Assembly (NCBI RefSeq): GCF_038397755.1
Contig: NZ_CP151637.1
Span: forward strand, 1,054,001-1,118,000
Length of the DNA stretch: 64,000 nt
Direction: 5' to 3'
Origin: Microbacterium sp. LWH7-1.2
Lineage (GTDB): Bacteria; Actinomycetota; Actinomycetes; Actinomycetales; Microbacteriaceae
Shown: one piece after another, positions 51,142 through 59,304 of the stretch
Numbering within the stretch: the first letter of the stretch is position 1
Layout: each line of letters begins with the position of its first letter
The notes under the pieces: model-generated
Seen by the model: the letters and a program-made list of their open reading frames with translations, nothing else
The model's database searches: none
Told to the model about the DNA's origin: nothing
Program-made: the position numbers and the translations under genes

Positions 51142-52811
51142 CGCTCGTCTCCTTCCGGGCCGATCGAAGGCAGCTTCACGATGAAGGTCGAACCGACGCC
51201 GGGCGCGCTGTGCAGGGCGAGCTCGCCCCCGTGGGCGCGCACGATGTCGCGGGTGATCGCGAGGCCGAGGCCGGTGCCGGCCCGGCGTTCGCCGCCGGCC
51301 TTGTAGTACCGCTGGAAGAGTCGCGACCGGTCGGCGTCCGTGATGCCGACGCCGGTGTCGCGCACCAGGATCCAGCTCGACGTGCCGTCGGTCGTGGTGC
51401 CGACGAACACCGTGCCGCCGTCCTTGTTGTAGGCGATGGCGTTCGACACGAGGTTGTCGACGACCTGCCGCAGCCGCAGCGGGTCGGCCCAGGCGGTCGC
51501 GGGCTCGAGACCCGTCTCGTCGATGATGATCGCCCGGGCGGTCGCCCTCGGCAGTGCGTCGGCGGCTGCGGCCCGCACGAGGTCGCGCACGTCGAGGAGT
51601 TGAGGGGCCAGAGATGCCTCGACCGACGACGGCGACGAGCTGGACGCCGCGAGGATGTCCGCCACGATCCGGAGCAGGCGCTCGGCGTTGCGCTCGGCGA
51701 CGTCGAGGCTCGCCCGCACCGCGTCGGGGGTGTCGGGGTCCTCGATGGCGAGGTCGAGGTAGCCCAGGATCGACGTGAGCGGGGTGCGCAGCTCGTGCGA
51801 CACCGAGGCGACCAGGTCGTCGCGGGCCCGGAGGGCGTTGAGCTCGGCCGTCACGTCCCGCGAGACGACCACCGCGCCGGCGTCGCCGCCGTCGGGGTCG
51901 GTGAGGCGTCGCGCCGTGACCGTGAGCGCGCGGCGGGGTCCGGGCTCTGGCCCGAACCACACCACCTGATCGTCGAACGCCTCACCGCGGCGCGCGCGCT
52001 CGAGCGGAAGCTCGTCAGGCGGCAGCGGCGAGGTGCCGTCGTCGCGGAACGCCGGCACCTCGGTGCCGTCGTATTCGAGCTCGAATCCCTGCAGGAGCCT
52101 CCCGTGGGCCTCGTTCGTGACCGCGACGCGCCCGCTCGTCCCCATCCGCACGACGCCGAAGTCGACGGCATCCAGCACCTCGGTGACCACCTGCTCCTGA
52201 CGTCTGGTGCGCGCGAGCACACTGGCGAGCAGTTGCGACTGCTTCGCCAGCAGCATGCGCTGGGCATCCGAGCGCCGGGCGTTGAGGTGGCTCGTGACGG
52301 CGACGGCGATGATCACGAGCGGCAGCAGGAAGGTCCGGTACGTCACCTCGGCGGCGCTCAGCGCGGTGAGCACGCTGACGATGCCCGCGATCGCGACGAT
52401 GACGCCGAAGAGCCCCAGCAGGCCGAAGCCGCCGGCGAGCCACGTCGCCGGGAAGATCCACAGGAGCCCGAGGGCCGTCTCGGGCGCCGCGACCTGCATC
52501 AGGGTGATCGCGACGATGTCGATGGCGGGCACCACCGCGACCCAGCCGTAGGGCAGGCGGCTCCACGGCACGACGAGCGTGACGGCCGTCACCGCGACCA
52601 CGACGACCACGCCGAGGAAGAAGAGCACCGGCTCGCCGCCGAACGGCCCGATCGCCACGAGCACGCCGAGCACGAACACCACCGCCGCGAGCAGCAGCTG
52701 GTTCAGCGTCGCGGTGCGACCGCGCGTGTGATCGGCGCCATCCGGCGCGGTCCCGCCCGTGCGGGAGCGCGCCGCGGGCCCCTCCGGCTCGCCCCGTTTC
52801 GCGGCGGTCAT
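51138..52811 (-). CDS. membrane histidine kinase with PAS domain
   Basis: A 557-residue kinase. Residues 35-175 hold about five or six helices. A PAS-like domain spans roughly 200-320 (VVTEVLDAVDFGVVRM, NEAHGRLLQGF). HisKA has phospho-acceptor H339 in ASVSHELRTPLTS. The HATPase domain has N-box VVDNLVSNAIAYN, G1 DTGVGIT and G2 GTGLGLAI. There is no periplasmic sensor domain, so the signal is membrane or cytoplasmic. It is followed by the coupled GGDEF-like gene and faces the OmpR-type regulator. Confidence 0.92.
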   Translation of the reverse strand: MTAAKRGEPEGPAARSRTGGTAPDGADHTRGRTATLNQLLLAAVVFVLGVLVAIGPFGGEPVLFFLGVVVVVAVTAVTLVVPWSRLPYGWVAVVPAIDIVAITLMQVAAPETALGLLWIFPATWLAGGFGLLGLFGVIVAIAGIVSVLTALSAAEVTYRTFLLPLVIIAVAVTSHLNARRSDAQRMLLAKQSQLLASVLARTRRQEQVVTEVLDAVDFGVVRMGTSGRVAVTNEAHGRLLQGFELEYDGTEVPAFRDDGTSPLPPDELPLERARRGEAFDDQVVWFGPEPGPRRALTVTARRLTDPDGGDAGAVVVSRDVTAELNALRARDDLVASVSHELRTPLTSILGYLDLAIEDPDTPDAVRASLDVAERNAERLLRIVADILAASSSSPSSVEASLAPQLLDVRDLVRAAAADALPRATARAIIIDETGLEPATAWADPLRLRQVVDNLVSNAIAYNKDGGTVFVGTTTDGTSSWILVRDTGVGITDADRSRLFQRYYKAGGERRAGTGLGLAITRDIVRAHGGELALHSAPGVGSTFIVKLPSIGPEGDER

Positions 52812-52910
52812 ACCGCGACGGTAACGGATGCTGCGGCCCTGCGCCCGAACGGCGCGCTCGCCGCCGCCCACCGGGCCGGCGAGTGCGCCGGGTGCGACCC
52901 AGGCGCCGGA

Positions 52911-53564
52911 TCAGAGCCCGAAGTCGCCGAAGTCCCCGAATCCGCCCATGTCGCCGCCGGCGGCGTCGCCACCCCACCCCGAGCCCGGGTCGCCGCCCCA
53001 GCCGGAGCCGGAGTCGGCGCCGGCGTCGGCGGCGCCGGTCTCGCCGGACCCGCCGTCCGCGGCCGAGCCGTCCTCGGAGCCCTGGTCGTAGGCGAGGCCG
53101 GGCGCCAGGAACGAGCTCACCAGCGCCGAGCCGATGACGTAGCCGACCACCGTGCCGAGGATGGACGAACCGAGCATCGAGCCGAACGAGGGGCCTTGGC
53201 GCTGGGGTCCGAGCGTGCGCTCCATGAAACCGGGGTTGGTGTACTCGGCGCGGGTCGCGGCACGGGCCATCGCCTGCGGATCGGTCGAGCGCGGCTGCTC
53301 CTGCGGCGGGAGGCCCGCCGAGAGCTCGGCGAGAACCTGCTGCCGCTGCGGCTCGGTGAGCTTCGCGAAGGCCTCCGCGTGCACCTGCTCGATGGTCTCC
53401 GGCGGCGCCGTCTTCAGTAGGTATCGGTAGCGTTCGATCGCGATCTCGTCCTCGCTCCGGGGCGGCTGAGTGCCCGGCCCCTGGGCGCCGTAGCGGTTCT
53501 GCGGGACAGGCGGAGCCTGGCGCGCGTCATCCGCGCCTCCGAACAGTCGGTCGAGGAATCCCAT
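52911..53564 (-). CDS. Gly-rich-tailed membrane-anchored protein, paralogue 2
   Basis: A 217-residue protein resembling the one at 47373-48044. MGFLDRLFGG and a Pro/Gln linker precede the shared module (IERYRYLLKTAPPE, then QVHAEAFAKLTEPQRQQVL). A hydrophobic segment follows at about 130-155 (MLGSSILGTVVGYVIGSALVSSFL), then an acidic Gly/Trp/Asp-rich tail ending FGDFGDFGL. GGAG precedes the ATG. It is the gene upstream of the histidine kinase on the same strand, 99 bp away. Function unknown; a small membrane scaffold is possible. Confidence 0.75.
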   Translation of the reverse strand: MGFLDRLFGGADDARQAPPVPQNRYGAQGPGTQPPRSEDEIAIERYRYLLKTAPPETIEQVHAEAFAKLTEPQRQQVLAELSAGLPPQEQPRSTDPQAMARAATRAEYTNPGFMERTLGPQRQGPSFGSMLGSSILGTVVGYVIGSALVSSFLAPGLAYDQGSEDGSAADGGSGETGAADAGADSGSGWGGDPGSGWGGDAAGGDMGGFGDFGDFGL

Positions 53565-53666
53565 GTGCTGCTCCGTCGTCTGCGTGGGCGGGTGGATCCT
53601 CAAGCTAGGCGCGTTTCCTCCGAACCTGCTGGAGGATCCGCGGTGGTTCTCGCAGAGCGTACCGGC

Positions 53667-54236
53667 TCACCCGCGCGCCGCGAGCGCCTCGCTCAGCCAG
53701 CGGACGTGGAGGTGCCACGGGTCGTCGACGCCGGCGGCCAGCACCGCGATGTGGGCGGACAGTGCGTCGGAGCGGCGGAACCACTCCGTCCCAGGGAAGC
53801 GATCGGCGGCGAATTGCAGGTGCCGTCGCTGCTCGAGCGCACGCCCGCCACGCTCGAACGCCAGCAGCTCGTCATGCCAGATGGCCCCGAAGCGCTGACG
53901 CGGGTTCGCGCTCGTGCCGATCTTCACGCGGTCGCCGTAGCGCAGGTAGTACACGACGTCGACGCGGGGCGGCGCGACGTCGTCGTCGGGCAGGTCGCCA
54001 TGGCGCCATTCGCACACGGCGCACAGCCAGCCGGACGGATAGCGGACGCCCAGCCGCGACCCGCACAGCCGGCACGGCGACGGCAGTGCATCGGTGACGC
54101 CGTACTGGGCGCCTGCCCACTCCCCCGCCGCCGCGAGATGACCCTCGCACAGCGCGACCGGAGCGTCCGCAGGCACAGCGCCGCGGCATCCGTCGTCATC
54201 GACAAGACATCTCGCGGCGGGAGGAAGCTCTGACAC
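53667..54236 (-). CDS. zinc-ribbon protein with GIY-YIG-like (T5orf172/MUG113) domain
   Basis: 189 residues. The N-terminus has C10/C17 with C30-x2-H33, then a zinc ribbon C55-x2-C58 / C72-x2-C75. From about residue 92 a GIY-YIG-like domain follows: DVVYYLRYGDRVKIGTS supplies the two strand motifs, NPRQRF the arginine, LEQRRHLQF a glutamate helix, and GTEWF the closing strand. This matches the T5orf172 subgroup, seen in phage and actinobacterial proteins, some presumed nucleases. The GTG start has no Shine-Dalgarno. It lies alone beyond the rpsA terminator. Confidence 0.7.
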   Translation of the reverse strand: MSELPPAARCLVDDDGCRGAVPADAPVALCEGHLAAAGEWAGAQYGVTDALPSPCRLCGSRLGVRYPSGWLCAVCEWRHGDLPDDDVAPPRVDVVYYLRYGDRVKIGTSANPRQRFGAIWHDELLAFERGGRALEQRRHLQFAADRFPGTEWFRRSDALSAHIAVLAAGVDDPWHLHVRWLSEALAARG

Positions 54237-54274
54237 AGGGCGACGGTACCGGCGACCTCCGACGTCGGGGCAAG

Positions 54275-54316
54275 CGAAAGGCCGCCACCCCGCCGAAGCG
54301 GTGGTGACGGCCTTCG
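54275..54316 (-). terminator. rpsA terminator
   Basis: An imperfect stem of about 18 bp: CGAAAGGCCG (54275-54284) pairs with CGGCCTTCG (54308-54316) with one bulged A. It continues with mismatches to a CGAA loop, 40 bp past the rpsA stop. Confidence 0.75.
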
Positions 54317-54355
54317 AACCGGACGGTTCAGCGAACCGGGCGGCTCAGCTCAGGA

Positions 54356-55804
54356 TCAGCGACCCGAGAGCTTCTCACGCAGAGCCGCGAGTGCCTCGTC
54401 GTCGGCCAGCGTGCCCACAGGGCTGCTGTCGGACGAGAACGAGGACGAGCCGGTCTCGGCCGGAGCAGCCGCCTCGGCCTCGAGGGCCTTGGTGACGGCG
54501 GCCTTGTGGGCCTCCCAGCGCGAGTGGGCGGCGGCGTACTCCTGCTCCCACTTCTCGCGCTGCTCGTCGAAGCCTTCGAGCCACGCGTTCGTCTCGGGGT
54601 CGAAGCCCTCCGGGTACTTGTACTCGCCGTGCTCGTCGTACTCGGTGACCATGCCGTACAGGGCCGGGTCGAACTCGGTGCCGTTGGGGTCGACCGACTC
54701 GTTCGCCTGCTTCAGCGAGAGCGAGATGCGGCGACGCTCGAGGTCGATGTCGATGATCTTGACGAAGACCTCTTCGCCGACCGACACGACCTGCTCGGCG
54801 AGCTCGACGTGCTTGCCCGACAGCTCGGAGATGTGCACGAGACCCTCGATGCCGTCTGCAACACGCACGAACGCACCGAACGGAACGAGCTTGGTGACCT
54901 TGCCCGGCGCGACCTGACCGATCGCGTGCGTGCGGGCGAAGACCTGCCACGGGTCCTCCTGCGTCGCCTTCAGCGACAACGAGACGCGCTCACGGTCGAG
55001 GTCCACCTCGAGGATCTCGACGGTGACCTCCTGGCCGACCTCGACGACCTCGGACGCGTGCTCGATGTGCTTCCACGAGAGCTCCGAGACGTGGACGAGA
55101 CCGTCGACGCCACCGAGGTCGACGAACGCACCGAAGTTGACGATCGACGAGACCGTGCCCTTGCGGACCTGGCCCTTGTGGAGGTTGTTGAGGAACGTGG
55201 TGCGCGACTCGGACTGCGTCTGCTCGAGCAGGGCGCGGCGCGAGAGCACGACGTTGTTGCGGTTCTTGTCGAGCTCGAGGATCTTCGCCTCGATCTCCTG
55301 GCCGAGGTACGGCGTGAGGTCGCGGACGCGGCGGAGCTCGATGAGCGATGCGGGGAGGAAGCCACGCAGGCCGATGTCGACGATCAGACCACCCTTGACG
55401 ACCTCGATCACGGAGCCGGTGACCACACCGTCGTTCTCCTTGATCTTCTCGACGTCGCCCCACGCACGCTCGTACTGTGCGCGCTTCTTCGAGAGGATGA
55501 GGCGGCCTTCCTTGTCCTCCTTCTGGAGAACGAGGGCTTCGACCTCGTCGCCGACCTTGACGACCTCGTTGGGGTCGACGTCGTGCTTGATGGAAAGCTC
55601 ACGCGAGGGGATGACGCCCTCGGTCTTGTAACCGACGTCGAGGAGGACCTCGTCGCGGTCGATCTTCACCACGGTGCCCTCGATGAGGTCGCCGTCGTTG
55701 AAGAACTTCAGGGTCTTCTCGACCGCGGCCAGGAAGTCCTCGGCAGATCCGATGTCGTTGATCGCGACCTGCTTGGTGGCCGGGGCGGTCGTTGCGGTAG
55801 TCAT
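54356..55804 (-). CDS. rpsA: 30S ribosomal protein S1
   Basis: A 482-residue S1 with four OB-fold S1 domains in series (about residues 36-105, 123-190, 207-277 and 292-363), each showing the F/Y-G-A-F-V...GLVH-S/T-E/K pattern, as in FGAFVDLGGVDGLVHVSELS. The C-terminal 110 residues are variable and acidic, lacking further S1 domains, normal for actinobacteria. The ATG at 55804 starts a low-complexity Thr/Ala leader. The 280 bp upstream holds no gene and no clear promoter. Confidence 0.97.
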   Translation of the reverse strand: MTTATTAPATKQVAINDIGSAEDFLAAVEKTLKFFNDGDLIEGTVVKIDRDEVLLDVGYKTEGVIPSRELSIKHDVDPNEVVKVGDEVEALVLQKEDKEGRLILSKKRAQYERAWGDVEKIKENDGVVTGSVIEVVKGGLIVDIGLRGFLPASLIELRRVRDLTPYLGQEIEAKILELDKNRNNVVLSRRALLEQTQSESRTTFLNNLHKGQVRKGTVSSIVNFGAFVDLGGVDGLVHVSELSWKHIEHASEVVEVGQEVTVEILEVDLDRERVSLSLKATQEDPWQVFARTHAIGQVAPGKVTKLVPFGAFVRVADGIEGLVHISELSGKHVELAEQVVSVGEEVFVKIIDIDLERRRISLSLKQANESVDPNGTEFDPALYGMVTEYDEHGEYKYPEGFDPETNAWLEGFDEQREKWEQEYAAAHSRWEAHKAAVTKALEAEAAAPAETGSSSFSSDSSPVGTLADDEALAALREKLSGR

Positions 55805-56084
55805 GTAGTGGGTTGTCCTTGTTGGGGTTGGGTGTCGGGCCCCGGCTTTCAGCGGCTCCCCCGCGCGAGCGCGAACGGATGCCTCGACCGAGGCGAAGCG
55901 GATTTTCCAGCGATGTCACTCGGCCCCTGCGGGGATCCGGTCACCGGCGCGAACCGGAACTCGGGCGTGGCGAAACAGCCACACGAGTGACACTCCAGGG
56001 TACCAGAACGGCCGGGTCTGAAGAGATGTTCCCGATCGCCTCGAAATCCGCGTTCACACGGGGCCCCGCGGTTCGGTGTCGGGT

Positions 56085-56870
56085 TCAGCGGGGGAGCTCG
56101 ATCGGGGCCGTATTCGTCCGGTCGGGATCGAAGGGCGCCGGCGACGGGGTCGCCTCTCCGCGCAGCTGCGCCAGCCGCTCGTCCTCCCGCCGCTGTGCGT
56201 CTGCGAGCCAGTCCCACCCCGATGTCGTGGAGCCGCGCCGCACGTCGGGGACCGGAGCGGTCGAGCTGCGGTCGTCGACGACCGGCACGACGGTGACGGA
56301 TGCCGCGGCCGGAGGCGCCGGCGGTGCCGCAGGCGCGAAGGGCGCCCCGGCGAACTGTTCCGCCCCCGGCCGGCCGGCGGCACCGCGGAGGCCGGCCTGC
56401 TGGATGACGCGCTGGATCGTGAGCCCGCGCTGGTCGGGATCGCCGACGTACTTGATCTCGCGCAGCCCCTGCTCCTGCGCCGCGGACTCGAAGACGAAGT
56501 GGCCGTAGCCGAAGATCCGGCCGATGAGCGGCTTGTACACCGAGATGTCGAGGATGCGCGCAAGCGGCATGGTGGCGATGCGCTGCGACAGGATGCCGTG
56601 CACGCGGAAGACGCGCATGTTGGTGATGACGAAGCGGTCGGTGTGCTGCTCGAAGACCCGCCAGATCGCGTGCAGGGTCACCGCGGCGCCGAGGAGCGCC
56701 GGCACCCACCAGGCCTGCGCGGGGACGAAGAAGGCGAGCAGGAGCACGACGACGCCGCCGAACAGCTCGAGCACCGCCGAGACCGTGGCGGCCCAGTGCT
56801 TGCGGACCTCGTCGACGACGTGCTCTCCCTGATCCGAGATCAGGTGCTTCTCGATCCGCGGATCGAACAT
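56085..56870 (-). CDS. PH domain-containing membrane protein
   Basis: A 261-residue protein of the bacterial PH (bPH_2) type. An N-terminal cytoplasmic DPRIEKHLISDQGEHVV leads to two adjacent helices (about 35-75). The PH domain follows (TDRFVITNMRVFRVHGIL, then ATMPLARILDISVYKP and GRIFGYGHFVFESA). The C-terminal 100 residues are Pro/Ala-rich and disordered. The ATG is set by the conserved MFDPRIEKH opening. It starts 7 bp after a 55-residue membrane gene and is probably coupled to it. Role unknown; bPH_2 proteins are membrane-associated. Confidence 0.85.
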   Translation of the reverse strand: MFDPRIEKHLISDQGEHVVDEVRKHWAATVSAVLELFGGVVVLLLAFFVPAQAWWVPALLGAAVTLHAIWRVFEQHTDRFVITNMRVFRVHGILSQRIATMPLARILDISVYKPLIGRIFGYGHFVFESAAQEQGLREIKYVGDPDQRGLTIQRVIQQAGLRGAAGRPGAEQFAGAPFAPAAPPAPPAAASVTVVPVVDDRSSTAPVPDVRRGSTTSGWDWLADAQRREDERLAQLRGEATPSPAPFDPDRTNTAPIELPR

Positions 56871-56877
56871 CTCGGTC

Positions 56878-57045
56878 CTAGCCCTGGGCGAGCGCCATGA
56901 AGAAGTCGACGACGGCGACCCCGGCGCCCCACACGGCGCCGACGGCGCCCTGCACGGCGTTCGCCGCATCCTGCGGCCGGGTGATGAGGTAGAACGCCGC
57001 GAACGCGATGATGAGCACCACGACGATGCGCTTGATCAGCTTCAC
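56878..57045 (-). CDS. 55-residue small membrane protein upstream of PH-domain gene
   Basis: A short gene beginning GTG AAG CTG ATC AAG and ending TAG at 56878-56880, 55 residues. A basic start MKLIKR is followed by a hydrophobic helix (VVVLIIAFAAFYLI) and a second Ala/Gly/Val-rich helix (VWGAGVAVVDFFMALA). Third codon positions are almost all G or C, and AAGGGA lies 8 nt before the GTG. Both features support real coding. It is 7 bp upstream of the PH-domain gene. I know no family; a small partner or anchor for the PH protein is plausible. Confidence 0.72.
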   Translation of the reverse strand: MKLIKRIVVVLIIAFAAFYLITRPQDAANAVQGAVGAVWGAGVAVVDFFMALAQG

Positions 57046-57160
57046 GGTTCGGGTTCCCTTCGCCTTCCTGCTGTTCTACCCCACGAACACCCTCCCACGC
57101 GCAGGCGCGCGGGCGCGTCGCGAATCGCTGAGCCGGTGTTCGGGCGTGCCACGAGCCCGC

Positions 57161-58210
57161 TCACGGCCGCAGCAGCACCTTCGTCGCGCGCCGCTCGTCC
57201 ATCGCAGCGTACGCCTCGGCGGCGTCGGCAAGCGGGAGCTCGAGGTCGAACACGCGGCCCGGCCGGATCGCACCCGAGCGCACATCGGGCAGGAGTTCCT
57301 CGATGTAGCCGCGCACGGGCGCGACGCCGCCGTTCACGCCCACGTTGCGGTTGAACATCTGCCGCACCGGCAGCTCCGGTCCGCCGTTGGGCACGCCCAC
57401 ATAGCCGACCATGCCGCCGGGACGCGTCGAGCGCAGCGCCTGGTCCATCGACTCCTTGGTGCCGACGCATTCGAGAACGCGGTCCGCACCGATGCCACCG
57501 GTGAGCGCGAGCACCGCCTCGATTCCGGCCTCGCCGCGCTCCGCCACGATGTGGGTGGCGCCGAACTCGCGCGCGAGCGCCTGCCGCTGCGGATGACGCG
57601 ACATCGCGATGATCCTCGTTGCGCCGAGGCGCTTGGCCGCGATGATCGCGCACAGCCCGACCGCGCCGTCGCCGACCACCGCGACGGCGTCGCCAGGGCC
57701 GACGCCCGCCGAGACCGCGGCGTGGTGGCCCGTGCCCATGACGTCGCTGAGGGTGAGGAGGCCCGGAACCTCGGCATCCGCCACGGGTCCCGGTACGACC
57801 GCCAGCGTGCCGTCGGCGAGCGGCACGCGCACGCGCTCGCCCTGGCCGCCGTCGGCGAAGCCGCCGACGCGGTCGTCGCTGCCCCACCAGCCGCCGGTGA
57901 GGCATGAGGTGCTGACGCCGTTCCGGCAGTTCGCGCAGGTGCCGTCGCACACGTAGAACGGGGCGATCACGAAGTCGCCGGGACGCACGACCTCGACCTC
58001 GTCGCCGACCTCCTCGACGACGCCGACGAATTCGTGGCCGATCCGATGCGGCTCGCGTGTGGGCGTGACGCCGCGGTAGGGCCAGAGGTCGGAGCCGCAC
58101 ACGCATGCGGCGACCACGCGCACGATCGCATCGGCGCCGGTGGACAGCACGGGATCGGGGACGTTCTCGACGCGGATGTCGCGGGCGGCATGGATGACGG
58201 TGGCGAGCAT
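57161..58210 (-). CDS. zinc-dependent medium-chain alcohol dehydrogenase
   Basis: A 349-residue MDR dehydrogenase. Catalytic zinc region CVCGSDLWPYRG and GHEFVG, structural zinc cysteines in CDGTCANCRNG plus a further C, and Rossmann motif VVGDGAVGLCA are complete. The C-terminal QMFNRNVGVNGGVAPV resembles glutathione-independent formaldehyde or threonine-like dehydrogenases, so alcohol, polyol or aldehyde substrates are all possible. The ATG is 55 bp from the divergent DUF503 gene. NAD(P) preference is not resolved. Confidence 0.88.
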   Translation of the reverse strand: MLATVIHAARDIRVENVPDPVLSTGADAIVRVVAACVCGSDLWPYRGVTPTREPHRIGHEFVGVVEEVGDEVEVVRPGDFVIAPFYVCDGTCANCRNGVSTSCLTGGWWGSDDRVGGFADGGQGERVRVPLADGTLAVVPGPVADAEVPGLLTLSDVMGTGHHAAVSAGVGPGDAVAVVGDGAVGLCAIIAAKRLGATRIIAMSRHPQRQALAREFGATHIVAERGEAGIEAVLALTGGIGADRVLECVGTKESMDQALRSTRPGGMVGYVGVPNGGPELPVRQMFNRNVGVNGGVAPVRGYIEELLPDVRSGAIRPGRVFDLELPLADAAEAYAAMDERRATKVLLRP

Positions 58211-58264
58211 GACACGAGCCTAAGGCGGCGGGCCCTCACCCGCGGCCGCTGGCACGATGGACCC

Positions 58265-58558
58265 ATGTGGATCGGGTGGATTGAGTTCGACCTGCTGCTC
58301 GGCGACGTCCGCTCGCTCAAAGAGAAGCGCGGCGTGCTGCGCCCGCTCGTCGCCGAGTTGAGCCGGCGCACCGAGGCGGCCGCCGCGGAGGTCGGCGAGC
58401 ACGACCTGCACCGCCGGGCGAGAATCGGCGTCTCGATCGTGGCGTCAGGGTCGTCGCACGTGCGTGATGTGCTCGACCACGCCGAGCGCCTGGTCGCCGA
58501 CCACCCCGAGGTGACGCTGCTGTCGGCGCGCCGCGGCCTGCATTCCAGCGAGGACTGA
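58265..58558 (+). CDS. DUF503 (YlxP-like) family protein
   Basis: A 97-residue ferredoxin-fold protein of the DUF503/YlxP family: an N-terminal IGWIEFDLLLGDVRSLKEKR strand-helix, then a segment ARIGVSIVASGSSHVRDVLDHAE. Homologues are often encoded in nusA-infB clusters and linked to ribosome biology, but this copy is elsewhere and no function is proven. Expected length. It converges on the next gene with three bases between stops. Confidence 0.88.
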   Translation: MWIGWIEFDLLLGDVRSLKEKRGVLRPLVAELSRRTEAAAAEVGEHDLHRRARIGVSIVASGSSHVRDVLDHAERLVADHPEVTLLSARRGLHSSED

Positions 58559-58561
58559 GGT

Positions 58562-59206
58562 TCAGCCCGCGATCGCGTGGCCGATGATCTCGTCGCCGGC
58601 GCCGAACCGGATGGTCCGGCCGATCGTCGAGTCGTCCGCGATCGTCGCAGCGATCACCGCGGCCACGTCCGCGCGCGGGACCGCGCCGCGTTCTTCCGGA
58701 TCGAGTGCGATGCGGCCGGTCGGCGGATCCAGCGTGAGGGTACCGGGCGCGAGGATCGTCCAGTCGAGCGCGCCCGCGGCGAGGTGCGCGTCCGCGGCCC
58801 ATTTCGCGTCGGCGTAAGGGAAGAACGAGGCGTCGGACGCGATGCCGTGGTCCGCGCGCGAGCCCAGCCACGACACCATCACGTAGCGCAGCACGTCGGC
58901 CGCCGCAGCCGCGTCCATGGAGCGGATCGCGGCATCGCGGTCGACCGCGTACGTGCGCGACGGGTCGCCGCCGCCGGCCCCGGCGGACCAGACGACGACG
59001 TCGTTGCCGGCCACGATGTTGACGAGCTGGTCGAGGTCCAGCGCCTCGACATCGGCGACGAGCGGCTGCGCGCCCGTCGCCGCGACCTCCGCCTCGTGTG
59101 CCGCGTTGCGGATCACCGCGGTCACCGTGTGCCCCTGCGCCACGAGCAGCGGCTCCAGCAGCAGAGTGACCTTGCCGTGGCCGCCGAAGATCAGGATGCG
59201 GGCCAT
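58562..59206 (-). CDS. NAD(P)H-binding atypical short-chain dehydrogenase
   Basis: A 214-residue NAD(P)-binding Rossmann protein of the atypical SDR group (YwnB/BVR-B-like). The dinucleotide motif is IFGGHGKVTLLL, with GH in place of the usual GATG; DVVVWSAGAGG and YADAKWAAD follow, lacking a classic Tyr-x3-Lys. Such proteins act as reductases or non-enzymatic sensors. GGGGAACG lies before the ATG. No operon partner. Confidence 0.85.
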   Translation of the reverse strand: MARILIFGGHGKVTLLLEPLLVAQGHTVTAVIRNAAHEAEVAATGAQPLVADVEALDLDQLVNIVAGNDVVVWSAGAGGGDPSRTYAVDRDAAIRSMDAAAAADVLRYVMVSWLGSRADHGIASDASFFPYADAKWAADAHLAAGALDWTILAPGTLTLDPPTGRIALDPEERGAVPRADVAAVIAATIADDSTIGRTIRFGAGDEIIGHAIAG

Positions 59207-59304
59207 CGTTCCCCCTTCGTCGTGCGCTCCACGCTACGCCGCGGCCGCTCCGCCGCGCATCACGCTCGGCCTGCTGGGCGACGCGCCCGGCCGCTCCCGA
59301 GTCG

